A stretch of 64,000 bases of DNA from RDXT01 sp033762375 (GTDB taxonomy: Bacteria > Bacteroidota > Bacteroidia > J057). Both the position numbers and the translations under genes were made by a program. Below, piece after piece: positions 34,579 to 43,593 of the stretch (the stretch's first letter is position 1; every line of letters starts with the position of its first letter). The stretch spans positions 1 through 64,000 of the forward strand of contig JANRLQ010000054.1 in assembly GCA_033762375.1 (NCBI GenBank). The letters are read 5' to 3'. Below the pieces are notes generated by a model. That model saw only the letters and a program-made list of their open reading frames with translations, was not told where the DNA came from and did not search any database.

Positions 34579-35451
34579 TCAGAGCACCCCCTCATAGGCT
34601 TTTTTGTACTCGCGGGGGCTTTTGCCGGTCACGGCCTTAAACTGCCGGTTAAAGTTGGAGAGGGTGCGAAACCCACACTCGTAGCTGATCTGGATCACGC
34701 TGAGCTGGTCTTCGAGCAGGAGGCGGCACGCGTGCCCTACCCGTACTTCTGTCACGAAGGTGGAGAAGTTTTTATTGGCCCTGGCCTTAAAGTACCGGCT
34801 GAATGCCGACGAACTCATGCTGGCGATCTCAGCAGCCTTGTCGAGGCTGATATGGGTGCGGAAGTTATCGAGTACATAATGGTGAACATCATTCATCCGG
34901 CGGGTGTCTTTCTCCTCGTTGAGATTATTATAATCCTCTCCCGTGATCGGACGCAGGTCAGTCGCCTGTGACATAAGGTCAAGCATCTGGAGGAGCAGGA
35001 TCACCCCCGCAAATCCCTCACAGTGGGGGAGGGATCTCAGCATGGGGATCAGGGTGGCTGTGGTTTGGGGGCCTGCTTCCAGCCCCCGGCACGAGCGGGA
35101 GAGCAGGGTATGCAGCCGGATCATTTCTTTTTTTTCGAAAAAATGACTCCCCAGCATGTCAGCATGAAAATAAACCACGATCCCGTGTGTGAGGAGGCCA
35201 CTATCCTGGGAGTAATACACGTCGTCACTCCGCCAAAGGTGGGGCAGGTCTGGACCCGTCAGGACCAGGTCACCCGGCCCAAAAGACTGAATATTGTCCC
35301 CCACAAACCGGGTTCCGGTGCCCTCCAGTACCACAAATAACTGATACTCAGGATGAAAATGCCAGTTGGGGTCAAAGTAAGGGTCATGTAACTCCCGTAC
35401 TACAAAGGTCTGGTCATGTGGGATGGCGGACTTGCGGAGCGGCGTTTTCAT
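34579..35451 (-). CDS. AraC-family transcription regulator
   Basis: A 290-residue activator-type regulator: an N-terminal cupin sensor (HFHPEYQLFVVLEGTGTRFVGD) and a C-terminal double helix-turn-helix, about 185-285, with FKARANKNFSTFVTEVRV, ISYECGFRTLSNFNRQFKAVTGKSPREYKKAY. The cupin could bind a sugar or breakdown product. It is convergent with the rhamnosidase gene and divergent from the dehydrogenase operon, so one or both are the likely targets. Confidence 0.92.
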   Translation of the reverse strand: MKTPLRKSAIPHDQTFVVRELHDPYFDPNWHFHPEYQLFVVLEGTGTRFVGDNIQSFGPGDLVLTGPDLPHLWRSDDVYYSQDSGLLTHGIVVYFHADMLGSHFFEKKEMIRLHTLLSRSCRGLEAGPQTTATLIPMLRSLPHCEGFAGVILLLQMLDLMSQATDLRPITGEDYNNLNEEKDTRRMNDVHHYVLDNFRTHISLDKAAEIASMSSSAFSRYFKARANKNFSTFVTEVRVGHACRLLLEDQLSVIQISYECGFRTLSNFNRQFKAVTGKSPREYKKAYEGVL

Positions 35452-35566
35452 ATTCCGGCTACAATAAGAGAAAATCCGAAGTATGGGAGAAAAATGGTAT
35501 TTTTTTATTTAAAAAAGCAATGTTTTGGAGAATTTAAAAGCAAAAAAGAGGATGTTTTGGATAAAA

Positions 35567-35595
35567 TTGTACAAGACGGTCCTCAGATATTTTCG
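35567..35595 (+). promoter_or_regulatory. Promoter of the ThuA/dehydrogenase operon
   Basis: TTG (35567-35569), 18 bases, then TATTTTCG (35588-35595), one mismatch from TAnnTTTG. It lies 52 bases before the ATG at 35648 and inside the frame that would extend the protein upstream, so it supports the shorter start. Confidence 0.45.
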
Positions 35596-35647
35596 CATCT
35601 TAGCAATAGGATTACTGCCTGATACAAGATTTAATCTACCAAGGACT

Positions 35648-38600
35648 ATGAACCGTTTTTTGCCTCTCCTGCTGGTCGCCGTGCTGGTATGCGTATGGTA
35701 CGCATGTCAGCGCCCGCTGTACCAGCGCCTGAACCAACCCCGCAAAATCGAGGTACTCTTCCTCGGTCATGCCAGTGAGCACCACAATTCGCAGGCGTAC
35801 CTGCCCATTCTGGCTTCAGCCCTTACCCACAAAGGTATCAATTTCACCTATACTGACAACCCCGATGACCTAAATCCCGAGCTCCTCTCGCACTACGATG
35901 CCGTCATGATATATGCCAATCACGACAGCATGACGGACGCGCAGGAAAAAGCTCTCCTGGACTATGTCCGGAGCGGCCGGGGTTTTTTGCCTATCCATTG
36001 TGCCTCACATTGTTTTCGCAACAAGTCCTCTTTCCTGCGCCTGGTCGGGGGACGGTTTGATCACCACGGCACGGGTACTTTCACTGCTACGCTGACCGAT
36101 ACGCAGCACCCGGTCACAGCAGGCCTTGTGCCATTTGAGACCTGGGACGAAACCTATGTACACAGCGGCCTCAGCAATGACCGGACCGTGCTCATGGAGC
36201 GGGTGGACAGCGCCGGGCGTGAGCCCTGGACCTGGGTACGCCAGGAGGGCAAAGGACGGGTGTTTTATACCGCCTATGGCCACGACGAGCGCACCTGGAG
36301 CCACCCGGGTTTTCATGCCCTGATCGAAAAAGCCATTGTATGGTCGGTAGGAGATGACGTACGTGCCCTGTGGTCGCAGTTGCCCGCGATGCCCAAACTC
36401 ACCTATCAGGACGCGGTGATCCCCAACTACGAAAAACGTGACCCGCCTCCCCGGCTTCAGTTGCCACTTTCTGCTGAAGAGTCTATGAAACTCATTCAGG
36501 TCCCCGAGGGTTTTGAGGTGAGCCTGTTTGCATCGGAGCCGGACATTATCAACCCCATCTCAATGGCATGGGATGAGCGGGGCCGTCTCTGGGTGATCGA
36601 GACTGTGGACTATCCCAATACAGTCCGGGATGAGGATGGCGTAGGGGATGACCGGATCAAGATCCTCGAAGATACCAATGGAGATGGCAAGGCCGATAAA
36701 GTCACGGTTTTTGCCGAAAACCTCAACATCCCCACCAGCCTGGTATTTGCCAATGGCGGGGTGATCGTGGCCCAGGCCCCTCACTTTCTGTTTCTCAAGG
36801 ATACCAACGGAGATGACAAAGCCGATGAGCGCCGTATCCTGATCACGGGCTGGGGTAAGTCTGATACCCATGCGGGTCCTTCTAATCTCGCTTACGGGCT
36901 TGATAATCAGATATATGGCACAGTAGGATATGCTGGTTATGACGGTACGGTCGGCGGTAAAAAATTCACTTTTGGCCAAGGGTTTTATCGGTTTGCGTCC
37001 GATGCCTCATCTTTTGAGTTCCTGACCCGCACCAGCAATAATACCTGGGGACTGGGGATCACAGAGGACTTCCAGGTTTTTGGCTCTACCGCCAACAATA
37101 CCCACAGCGTACACATGCCCATCCCCAAGCGGTATTTTGAGGCAGTAAAAGGACTCCCCGGCAATGGCAGCCACAAGATTGACGGCCACTATGCCTTCCA
37201 TCCCCTTACCCGGAATGTCCGCCAGGTGGACGTGTTTAATGGATTTACGGCCGCAGCGGGGCACAATTTTTATACGGCCCGCAGCTTCCCGTCCCAGTAC
37301 TGGAACCGTATTGCTTTTGTCTGCGAGCCTACGGGCCGGCTGGTTCACAATGCAGTCATTGAGCCTAACGGGAGCAGCTTTAAGGAAAAAGATGGCTGGA
37401 ACTTCATGGCCAGCAGTGACGAGTGGTTTGCCCCGGTGGATGCCGAGGTAGGGCCTGATGGCGCCCTGTGGGTGCTGGACTGGTATGACTTCATCATTCA
37501 GCACAACCCGACACCGCCTGGATTTGAAAACGGCAAGGGCAACGCCCATATCAACCCCCTGCGCGACCGCGACCGCGGCCGTATCTACCGGGTGAGCTAT
37601 CGCGGTGCTGCTCCTGTTTCCGCTCCCCAGCTCCGGGCGGATGACCCTAAAGGGCTGGTGGCTGCCCTCGGACATGAAAATATGTTCTGGCGTCTCACCG
37701 CTCAACGCCTGCTGGTAGAGCGTGGTCAGGCAGATGTAGCGGCAGACCTCGTGAAACTGATCAAATCCTCCAAGCCAGATGCCCTCGGCCTGCAGCCTGC
37801 GGCGCTTCATGCCCTGTGGACCCTGCATGGGCTGGGTCTGACGGATGGCAAGCAGGCTGATGTCAGCCAGGCCCTCATGGCCGCCCTGAGCAGCCCTACG
37901 CCTGCGATACGGCGGGCCGCTATTCAGATTGTTCCACGAGATGAGGCTGTATATCAGACGCTTACGCATGGGAAGTTGCTCCGTGACCCTGATCTGGCGG
38001 TCCGCCTGGAGGCTTTCCTGGCGCTGAGTGAGTACAAAACCAGCCAGGAAGCAGGGGAACATTTATATGCCCTGAGCAAAGATCCGGTGAATGTCAACGA
38101 TATGTGGGTGTCACAGGCGATCTACTGTGCTGCAAGCCGCCACCAGGCAGGATTTGTGAGTGCCTATCTCGCAGACGAAAGCGTGGAGCATGCGACGGTT
38201 TCGGTAACGGAAGCTCCTTTTGACTTTAAAACCAATACTGACTGGAGCCAGTGGAAAACCATGAAACTCCCCGAGCGCTGGGAAAATGCAGGCCTGGATG
38301 AGTTTGACGGAATCGTCTGGTTCAAAAAAGAAATTGATATCCCAGCCAATCTGGCGGGACAGCGTGGCACCCTTTACCTGGCCAAAGTGGACGATACCGA
38401 TACGACCTATGTTAATGGCCGGATGGTAGGTCAGACCTATCGCAAATATGATGCACCCCGGGCGTATCCTGTTGCGGCAGGCACCCTGAAAGCGGGCTCA
38501 AGCATCCTCATGGCCAAGGTTGTGGACTATAGCGGCGGCGGCGGTATCTGGGGCACTCCCCAGGAGTTGTACCTCCAGGTGGGGGATACCCGCATAGACC

Positions 38601-39145
38601 TGGCCGGAGACTGGTATTATCGTGTCGAAAAAGCATTTGCGACCGGGGCTAAAAATATGTTTGATGCACAACACAGCATCGCGGATCTGTTCTACCGTGA
38701 AAATGGTGCTAATGCCGGTGCCGACATGACCGGCGGAGACGCAGCCCCGGCAGTTACCCTCAAGCTTAAGGTGCAGGTCAACCAAATGAAGTATGACCTC
38801 AGCCAATTGTCGGTACCTGCGGGCCAGCGGGTGGCCATTGTCTTTGAAAACCCGGACTTCATGCAGCATAATCTCCTCATCCTCGCGGCTGGCAGCCTGG
38901 ACAAGGTCGGAGCTGCGGCGGATGCCCTCGCCCAGGCGGCTGATGGGGCTGCCCAAAACTATGTGCCCGATATGCCTGAAGTGCTGGCGGCCAGTCCCCT
39001 TGTGGACCCCAATACCAGCTATACCCTGGTATTCACGGCACCGGAGCAGCCGGGGGATTATCCTTTTGTCTGTACTTTCCCGGGGCACTGGCGGATGATG
39101 AACGGCATTCTCAAAGTTGTACCTCCTACTGCCTCGCTCCGATGA
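35648..39145 (+). CDS. Lipoprotein fusion: ThuA domain, PVC-type dehydrogenase propeller, HEAT-like segment, sugar-binding jelly roll, azurin-type copper domain
   Basis: A 1,165-residue lipoprotein (lipobox VWYACQ; start at MNRFLPL, 35648). Parts, approximately: ThuA-like glutamine-amidotransferase fold 32-241; membrane-bound dehydrogenase propeller of the PVC type 280-653 (LIQVPEGFEVSLFASEPDI); helical HEAT-like part 665-835; galactose-binding-like jelly roll 858-985; cupredoxin 1037-1159. The last has an azurin-like copper site: the His of FMQHN plus Cys, His and Met of VCTFPGHWRMM with the spacing of azurin. Relatives often carry a cytochrome c domain there, but no CxxCH exists in this protein. 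It should oxidise a sugar or sugar lactone in the periplasm. Two sugar-processing genes follow with no gap. Confidence 0.88.
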   Translation: MNRFLPLLLVAVLVCVWYACQRPLYQRLNQPRKIEVLFLGHASEHHNSQAYLPILASALTHKGINFTYTDNPDDLNPELLSHYDAVMIYANHDSMTDAQEKALLDYVRSGRGFLPIHCASHCFRNKSSFLRLVGGRFDHHGTGTFTATLTDTQHPVTAGLVPFETWDETYVHSGLSNDRTVLMERVDSAGREPWTWVRQEGKGRVFYTAYGHDERTWSHPGFHALIEKAIVWSVGDDVRALWSQLPAMPKLTYQDAVIPNYEKRDPPPRLQLPLSAEESMKLIQVPEGFEVSLFASEPDIINPISMAWDERGRLWVIETVDYPNTVRDEDGVGDDRIKILEDTNGDGKADKVTVFAENLNIPTSLVFANGGVIVAQAPHFLFLKDTNGDDKADERRILITGWGKSDTHAGPSNLAYGLDNQIYGTVGYAGYDGTVGGKKFTFGQGFYRFASDASSFEFLTRTSNNTWGLGITEDFQVFGSTANNTHSVHMPIPKRYFEAVKGLPGNGSHKIDGHYAFHPLTRNVRQVDVFNGFTAAAGHNFYTARSFPSQYWNRIAFVCEPTGRLVHNAVIEPNGSSFKEKDGWNFMASSDEWFAPVDAEVGPDGALWVLDWYDFIIQHNPTPPGFENGKGNAHINPLRDRDRGRIYRVSYRGAAPVSAPQLRADDPKGLVAALGHENMFWRLTAQRLLVERGQADVAADLVKLIKSSKPDALGLQPAALHALWTLHGLGLTDGKQADVSQALMAALSSPTPAIRRAAIQIVPRDEAVYQTLTHGKLLRDPDLAVRLEAFLALSEYKTSQEAGEHLYALSKDPVNVNDMWVSQAIYCAASRHQAGFVSAYLADESVEHATVSVTEAPFDFKTNTDWSQWKTMKLPERWENAGLDEFDGIVWFKKEIDIPANLAGQRGTLYLAKVDDTDTTYVNGRMVGQTYRKYDAPRAYPVAAGTLKAGSSILMAKVVDYSGGGGIWGTPQELYLQVGDTRIDLAGDWYYRVEKAFATGAKNMFDAQHSIADLFYRENGANAGADMTGGDAAPAVTLKLKVQVNQMKYDLSQLSVPAGQRVAIVFENPDFMQHNLLILAAGSLDKVGAAADALAQAADGAAQNYVPDMPEVLAASPLVDPNTSYTLVFTAPEQPGDYPFVCTFPGHWRMMNGILKVVPPTASLR

Positions 39146-39996
39146 ACCCTACGTTTGGTGTAAGCACCTGGCTCTGGACTTCGCCCTTTACGACGGAAAC
39201 GGTGGCTCTTTTTCCCCGGATCAGGGAGATGGGTTTTTCGGTCGTGGAGATTCCCGCCGAATACCCGGAACTCATTGACGGCAAGGCTGTCAAGGCGGCC
39301 CTGGATGCAGCCGGACTTACGGCAGTAGTCTGCGCAGCACTGGGCCCCTCCCGTGACCTGACACACGAGGACCCGCAGGTACATACGGATACCCTGGCGT
39401 ACCTGCGGGCATGTATGGACCTCTGCCTGGCGGTAGGGGCGACCTTTGTCGCAGGGCCGCTGTACTCGGCTGTGGGCAAGGCACGCCAGCTCCCGCCCGA
39501 CAAACGCCAGGCCGAGTGGGACCTGGCCGTACGAAACCTGCACACAGCCAGTCAGATGGCAGCTGAGCGGGGGCTTTTGCTGGCCCTGGAGCCGCTGAAC
39601 CGGTTTGAAAGTGATCTGGTGAATACCGCAGCGGATGCGGTCCGGCTGGTAGAGGACATCGGACACCCCGCCGCCAAGGTGATGCTGGACAGCTTTCATA
39701 TGAGTATCGAGGAGCGTGACCCCGGAGCTGCCCTGCGACAAGCAGCCCCTTATCTGATCCATCTCCAGGTATCTGAAAATCACCGGGGGATTCCGGGTAC
39801 GGGCCAGACACCCTGGCAGGCATATCGGAGTGCCTTACAGGACATGAATTATCAGGGTGTTATTTCAATCGAGAGTTTTACGCCGGAGGTAAAGGAGCTG
39901 GCAGGTGCTGTATGTATCTGGAAACCTTTTGCCCCGGATCAGGACTATTTTGCCCGTACGGGACTTTCATTTCTGCAACAAACGTTTCAATCCTGA
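39142..39996 (+). CDS. Sugar phosphate isomerase/epimerase-family TIM-barrel protein
   Basis: A 284-residue protein of the xylose-isomerase-like TIM-barrel superfamily, which holds epimerases, isomerases and keto-sugar lyases. Visible blocks include VVEIPAEYPE, GPLYSAVGKA, LALEPLNRFESDLVNTAADAVRL and VMLDSFHMSIEERDPG; the Glu, Asp and His there are the usual metal ligands. The C-terminal YQGVISIESFTPEVKE supplies a further Glu. The ATG overlaps the previous stop by four bases, so it acts with the dehydrogenase fusion. The exact reaction is open; D-psicose/tagatose 3-epimerases are the nearest named group. Confidence 0.85.
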   Translation: MNPTFGVSTWLWTSPFTTETVALFPRIREMGFSVVEIPAEYPELIDGKAVKAALDAAGLTAVVCAALGPSRDLTHEDPQVHTDTLAYLRACMDLCLAVGATFVAGPLYSAVGKARQLPPDKRQAEWDLAVRNLHTASQMAAERGLLLALEPLNRFESDLVNTAADAVRLVEDIGHPAAKVMLDSFHMSIEERDPGAALRQAAPYLIHLQVSENHRGIPGTGQTPWQAYRSALQDMNYQGVISIESFTPEVKELAGAVCIWKPFAPDQDYFARTGLSFLQQTFQS

Positions 39997-40002
39997 CCAC
40001 TT

Positions 40003-41109
40003 ATGTCTGCTACGCCGCTACGTGTTGCTATTATCGGCCTGGGGTTTGGGGCCGAGTTTATTCCGATCTACCAAAAACATCCGCATGCTCAGTTGGTGGC
40101 GATCTGCCAGCGTAACCGCGAAAAACTGGATGCCATCGGGGATGCTTTTGGGGTGGAAAAACGCTATACCTCCTACGAAGAGCTCCTCCGGGACCCTGAG
40201 ATTGACGCGGTCCATATCAATACGCCCATCCCCGACCATGCTGCCCAGTCTATCGCAGCACTCAAAGCCGGCAAACATGTCGCCTGCACGGTGCCGATGG
40301 CTACCAGCGTAGAGGACTGTCTGGAGATCGTGCGCCTGGTCAAAGAAACCGGCCTCACCTACATGATGATGGAGACCGTCATTTATAGCCGGGAGTTCCT
40401 CTTTGTCAAGGAGTTGTATGAAAAAGGCGAGCTGGGCAGGATTCAGTTCCTGCGGGCCTCCCACCAGCAGGAGATGGCCGGCTGGCCCGGATACTGGGAG
40501 GGGTTGCCCCCGATGTACTACGCTACCCACTGCGTGGGACCCGTTCTCGCCCTGCCCGGCAAGGAGGCTGAGTATGTGTCCTGCTTTGGTTCCGGCCGCA
40601 TAGACGAGGCCCTGATCCCGGTGTATGGTTCACCCTTTGCGATAGAGACCTGCCATATCAAACTCCGGGATGCTGACCTCTCGGCTGAGATCACCCGCTC
40701 TCTGTTTAATACTGCCCGGCAGTATCGGGAGAGTTTTGATGTGTATGGCTCCAAAAAATCCTTTGAGTGGACCCTGATCGAACACGAGCCTTGTGTGATT
40801 CACACGGGTGAGGTGCCGGAGCGGGTGAGCATTCCAGACTATGCACATCTGTTACCGGCTGAAATACAACACTTTACCACCGGTGGGGTATATGATGCCG
40901 ACTCCAACCAGCACCTCTCCTTTATCCAGGGGGCTGGACACGGGGGCTCACATCCGCATCTTGTGCATGAGTTTGTGACCGCGCTCACCACCGGCCGCCA
41001 ACCCTATCCCAATGCCCGCCAGTCCGCCAATATCACCTGCGTGGGGATCCTGGCACATGCCTCTGCAATGGCTGGCGGCAAGATCATGGAGCTGCCAGAT
41101 TTTAGCTGA
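40003..41109 (+). CDS. Gfo/Idh/MocA-family NAD(P)-dependent oxidoreductase
   Basis: A 368-residue oxidoreductase. N-terminal Rossmann fold: VAIIGLGFGAEF binds the dinucleotide and AVHINTPIPDHAAQSIAALKAGKHVACTVPMA is the family's conserved EKP-like region, here with Thr-Val-Pro instead of Glu-Lys-Pro, so the usual catalytic Lys is missing at that point. The C-terminal alpha/beta domain contains HCVGPVLAL and GHGGSHPHLVHEFVTAL. Such enzymes interconvert hydroxyl and keto groups on sugars or inositols and often work with TIM-barrel isomerases. It is the last gene of the operon, six bases after the isomerase gene, and is followed by a terminator. Confidence 0.88.
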   Translation: MSATPLRVAIIGLGFGAEFIPIYQKHPHAQLVAICQRNREKLDAIGDAFGVEKRYTSYEELLRDPEIDAVHINTPIPDHAAQSIAALKAGKHVACTVPMATSVEDCLEIVRLVKETGLTYMMMETVIYSREFLFVKELYEKGELGRIQFLRASHQQEMAGWPGYWEGLPPMYYATHCVGPVLALPGKEAEYVSCFGSGRIDEALIPVYGSPFAIETCHIKLRDADLSAEITRSLFNTARQYRESFDVYGSKKSFEWTLIEHEPCVIHTGEVPERVSIPDYAHLLPAEIQHFTTGGVYDADSNQHLSFIQGAGHGGSHPHLVHEFVTALTTGRQPYPNARQSANITCVGILAHASAMAGGKIMELPDFS

Positions 41110-41143
41110 GAAGATAGTATTGAAGTAGATGTGACAACTAGTA

Positions 41144-41180
41144 GCCCCTGTTGCAGCTCGCAACAGGGGCTTATTATATC
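41144..41180 (+). terminator. Terminator of the sugar-oxidation operon
   Basis: A perfect 11-bp stem (41144-41154 with 41160-41170) and five-base loop, followed by TTATTATAT on the plus strand. No T-run follows on the other strand, so it serves the plus-strand operon. Confidence 0.8.
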
Positions 41181-41203
41181 AGTCGTACATATCGGCGGCT
41201 TAA

Positions 41204-41800
41204 TCACTCACCCGCTTTCCACTCAACCGTCCGCAGCATGTGGTCAAATTCTCCTTTCATAAAGGTGATGACGGGCGCGAGGGAGTCATTTTTCAGGGCG
41301 GTCTGGAAATAGCAGGAGACCATGATCACGTGGCGTCCGGTACTGTCGCAGATGATCCCCTGGACGGGTGTCCCGACATTGCCATAGACCTCAAACCAGG
41401 TACCACGTCCGGCGGGAACGCTGATGGGCGAGGGCTCGATCCGGGAGGCTTTTTTGCTGTGCTGATAGATCAGGCGGCGGTACTCCTCAAAGATGGTGTT
41501 GTAGTCGCGGCCCTCAGCGCGGGTATCCCGGTAGGCGATATGCCACTTCAGGTCAAAGGGGGGATAGTTGATGTCCACCCAGCAGGAGTCAGATGCCTGG
41601 CGGGTGACCACCCCGTAGTCAGGGTACTCAAAGGTGAACGGGCAGCGCTCGTTTTGGAAGCGGACATAGGCCGTCTGGGCCGGGAGGTCTATCCGGTGAA
41701 ACCCGTACTTGCGGGGTACGGGGGTATAGGTGTCGCAGGCAGCCAGGAAACCCAGCAGGCAGGCCAGGGTAATAACAGGCAGGGAGTGGCAGGTTTTCAT
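41204..41800 (-). CDS. gldD: Gliding motility lipoprotein GldD
   Basis: A 198-residue lipoprotein (lipobox FLAACD). It has the GldD opening YTPVPRKYGFHRIDLP, in which a Pro-rich start leads to the YF/YG-hydrophobic-DLP motif, and FTFEYPDYGVV further on. GldD is needed for gliding and for type IX secretion in relatives. Its ATG overlaps the gldE stop by four bases. The order mutY-ssb-gldE-gldD is a recurring Bacteroidota cluster, which makes the call secure. Confidence 0.93.
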   Translation of the reverse strand: MKTCHSLPVITLACLLGFLAACDTYTPVPRKYGFHRIDLPAQTAYVRFQNERCPFTFEYPDYGVVTRQASDSCWVDINYPPFDLKWHIAYRDTRAEGRDYNTIFEEYRRLIYQHSKKASRIEPSPISVPAGRGTWFEVYGNVGTPVQGIICDSTGRHVIMVSCYFQTALKNDSLAPVITFMKGEFDHMLRTVEWKAGE

Positions 41801-43083
41801 GCAGATAAAGGTGCAGGTGAATCAGAAGCCAGGGACAGTTTGACCATCACGATCCGGTTTTTGCTGACAGACTCCACCGTAAAGGTAAACCGGCCCCAGG
41901 TAATCTGGTTGCCGGGTTCGGGGATTTTGCCATGCAGGGCGAGGATCAGTCCGCCGAGGCTGTCACTGCCTCCCCGTACCGTGTCAAAGGTATCGTCGTC
42001 CAGCCCGATGATGCGGAGCATGTCCGGGAGATGCATCCGGCCTTCAAAGATAAACGTATGCGGATCAAGTCTGGTATAGACCCAGTCTTCGGAGTCAAAT
42101 TCGTCCCGGATTTCACCGAAAATTTCCTCCATGATATCTTCCAGCGTCACTATCCCTGCCGTCCCGCCAAACTCATCCACGACGACGGCCATGTGGATCT
42201 GCTGCGACTTGAAGTCTTCCAGCAAGTCGTCTGTTTTTTTGTGTTCGGGCACAAAATACGCCGGACGCATGAGTTCGGTCAGGGGCGGGGGCGTACCATC
42301 CAGGTAGGGTAGGAGGTCTTTGATGTGCAGGATGCCCCTGATTTGGTCCAGGTTATCAGCATATACCGGGAGGCGGGAGTAACTGTTGAGCCTGATAAGC
42401 TGGAGCAGGTCTTCAAATGTCGTTTCTACTTCCACCGCCATCACATCTACCCGGGCACGCATGATGCTTCGTACCGTGACATTGCTGAGGTTGATGATAC
42501 CCCGCAGGATTTCTTTTTCGCCGGCATCCTCACCTGATACCGAGGGTGTAAGGTCTATCGCCTGCTTGAGCTCGTCCAGGGAGGCGGGTTCCTGAAACCT
42601 GAGTTTTTTTTCGACCCATCCGCCCAGCCCCAGCAAGAGCCAGGAGGCGGGCAGGAGCAAGCGCACGATCAGGCCGGCCTGTGGCGTCAGCCGGCGGGCC
42701 ATGGAGAGGGGTTCATACCGGGCCAGCAGCCGCGGGATCAGCAAGGCAGCCAGCAGGATGGCACCGCCCACCCACCCAAACCACGGGATATCACGGGATA
42801 TGGAGACCGTGAGGGCTGATAGCAGCAGTCCCATGCTCAGGTATATCAACCGCAGGGATACCAAAAGCCGCTGGGGCTGGGTGAGGAGTTCCCACATCTG
42901 CGGGTCTCGCTGGAGCTGCCCGATCTGGGGCCGGGACAACCCTGCAAAAGCCACCTCCGCTCCGGAAGCCAGCGAGATCAGCCAGGCCGCCGCTGCGATG
43001 GCCAGCGACTGGGCCGTAAACATACCGCTCCAGGCAGTCATCAGGTCAGCTAAAACGGGTTGGGTACCAGGGTCAGGGTCCAC
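41797..43083 (-). CDS. gldE: GldE, CNNM/CBS transporter-like gliding-motility protein
   Basis: A 428-residue membrane protein. Four hydrophobic segments span about 25-175; then a CBS pair, about 205-335 (MRARVDVMAVEVETTFEDLL, LPVYADNLDQIRGILHIKDLLPYL), and a C-terminal CorC_HlyC domain (MAVVVDEFGGTAGIVTLEDIMEEIFG then FEGRMHLPDMLRIIG). Similar to HlyC/CorC-type transporters; in gliding relatives extra GldE can compensate for partial loss of GldB. Overlaps gldD by four bases. Confidence 0.92.
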   Translation of the reverse strand: MDPDPGTQPVLADLMTAWSGMFTAQSLAIAAAAWLISLASGAEVAFAGLSRPQIGQLQRDPQMWELLTQPQRLLVSLRLIYLSMGLLLSALTVSISRDIPWFGWVGGAILLAALLIPRLLARYEPLSMARRLTPQAGLIVRLLLPASWLLLGLGGWVEKKLRFQEPASLDELKQAIDLTPSVSGEDAGEKEILRGIINLSNVTVRSIMRARVDVMAVEVETTFEDLLQLIRLNSYSRLPVYADNLDQIRGILHIKDLLPYLDGTPPPLTELMRPAYFVPEHKKTDDLLEDFKSQQIHMAVVVDEFGGTAGIVTLEDIMEEIFGEIRDEFDSEDWVYTRLDPHTFIFEGRMHLPDMLRIIGLDDDTFDTVRGGSDSLGGLILALHGKIPEPGNQITWGRFTFTVESVSKNRIVMVKLSLASDSPAPLSA

Positions 43084-43127
43084 GGATTGGGAATTGGGTG
43101 GGACATCACCCGCAGGGGGTGTTTAGG

Positions 43128-43577
43128 TCAGAAAGGCAGGTCATCATCAGGGGGCACCACCTCAGGTTCTGTTTCGTGGTGGGGTAGGGTATTCACGCCA
43201 GCAGGGGCTACCGGGGCACTAAATCCACCATCCTGGCTGGGTCGGCCATCCAGCATGATCATGCGGGTGCCTTCTACATCGAGCCGGCTTCTTTTTTCGC
43301 CCTGGGCTGTTTCCCAGGTATTAACCCGCAGCCGCCCCTCAATATAAACCGTAGCACCCTTGCGGAGGTACTTGCCTGCTGTCTCGGCCTGTGAGCGCCA
43401 CAGGGTTACATTGATCCATTCCGTGCGGTCCACGGTATTGCCGTTTCGGTCACGGTAACTTTCCGTACAGGCCAGCCGCAGGGTGCAGTATGCCGTGCCC
43501 TGTTCCAGTACCCGCATTTCGGGGTCCTGGCCGAGGTTGCCGATCAGGGTGACCCGGTTGAGTCCGTATTTTGCCAT
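43128..43577 (-). CDS. ssb: Single-stranded DNA-binding protein
   Basis: A 149-residue SSB with an OB-fold over 1-105 (NRVTLIGNLGQDPEMR, WINVTLWRSQAETAGKYLRKG, YIEGRLRVNTWE). A short tail ends in the acidic hexapeptide DDDLPF, which recruits repair and replication proteins. It lies between mutY and gldE. Confidence 0.96.
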   Translation of the reverse strand: MAKYGLNRVTLIGNLGQDPEMRVLEQGTAYCTLRLACTESYRDRNGNTVDRTEWINVTLWRSQAETAGKYLRKGATVYIEGRLRVNTWETAQGEKRSRLDVEGTRMIMLDGRPSQDGGFSAPVAPAGVNTLPHHETEPEVVPPDDDLPF

Positions 43578-43593
43578 AGTTCAGATCAGGCGC

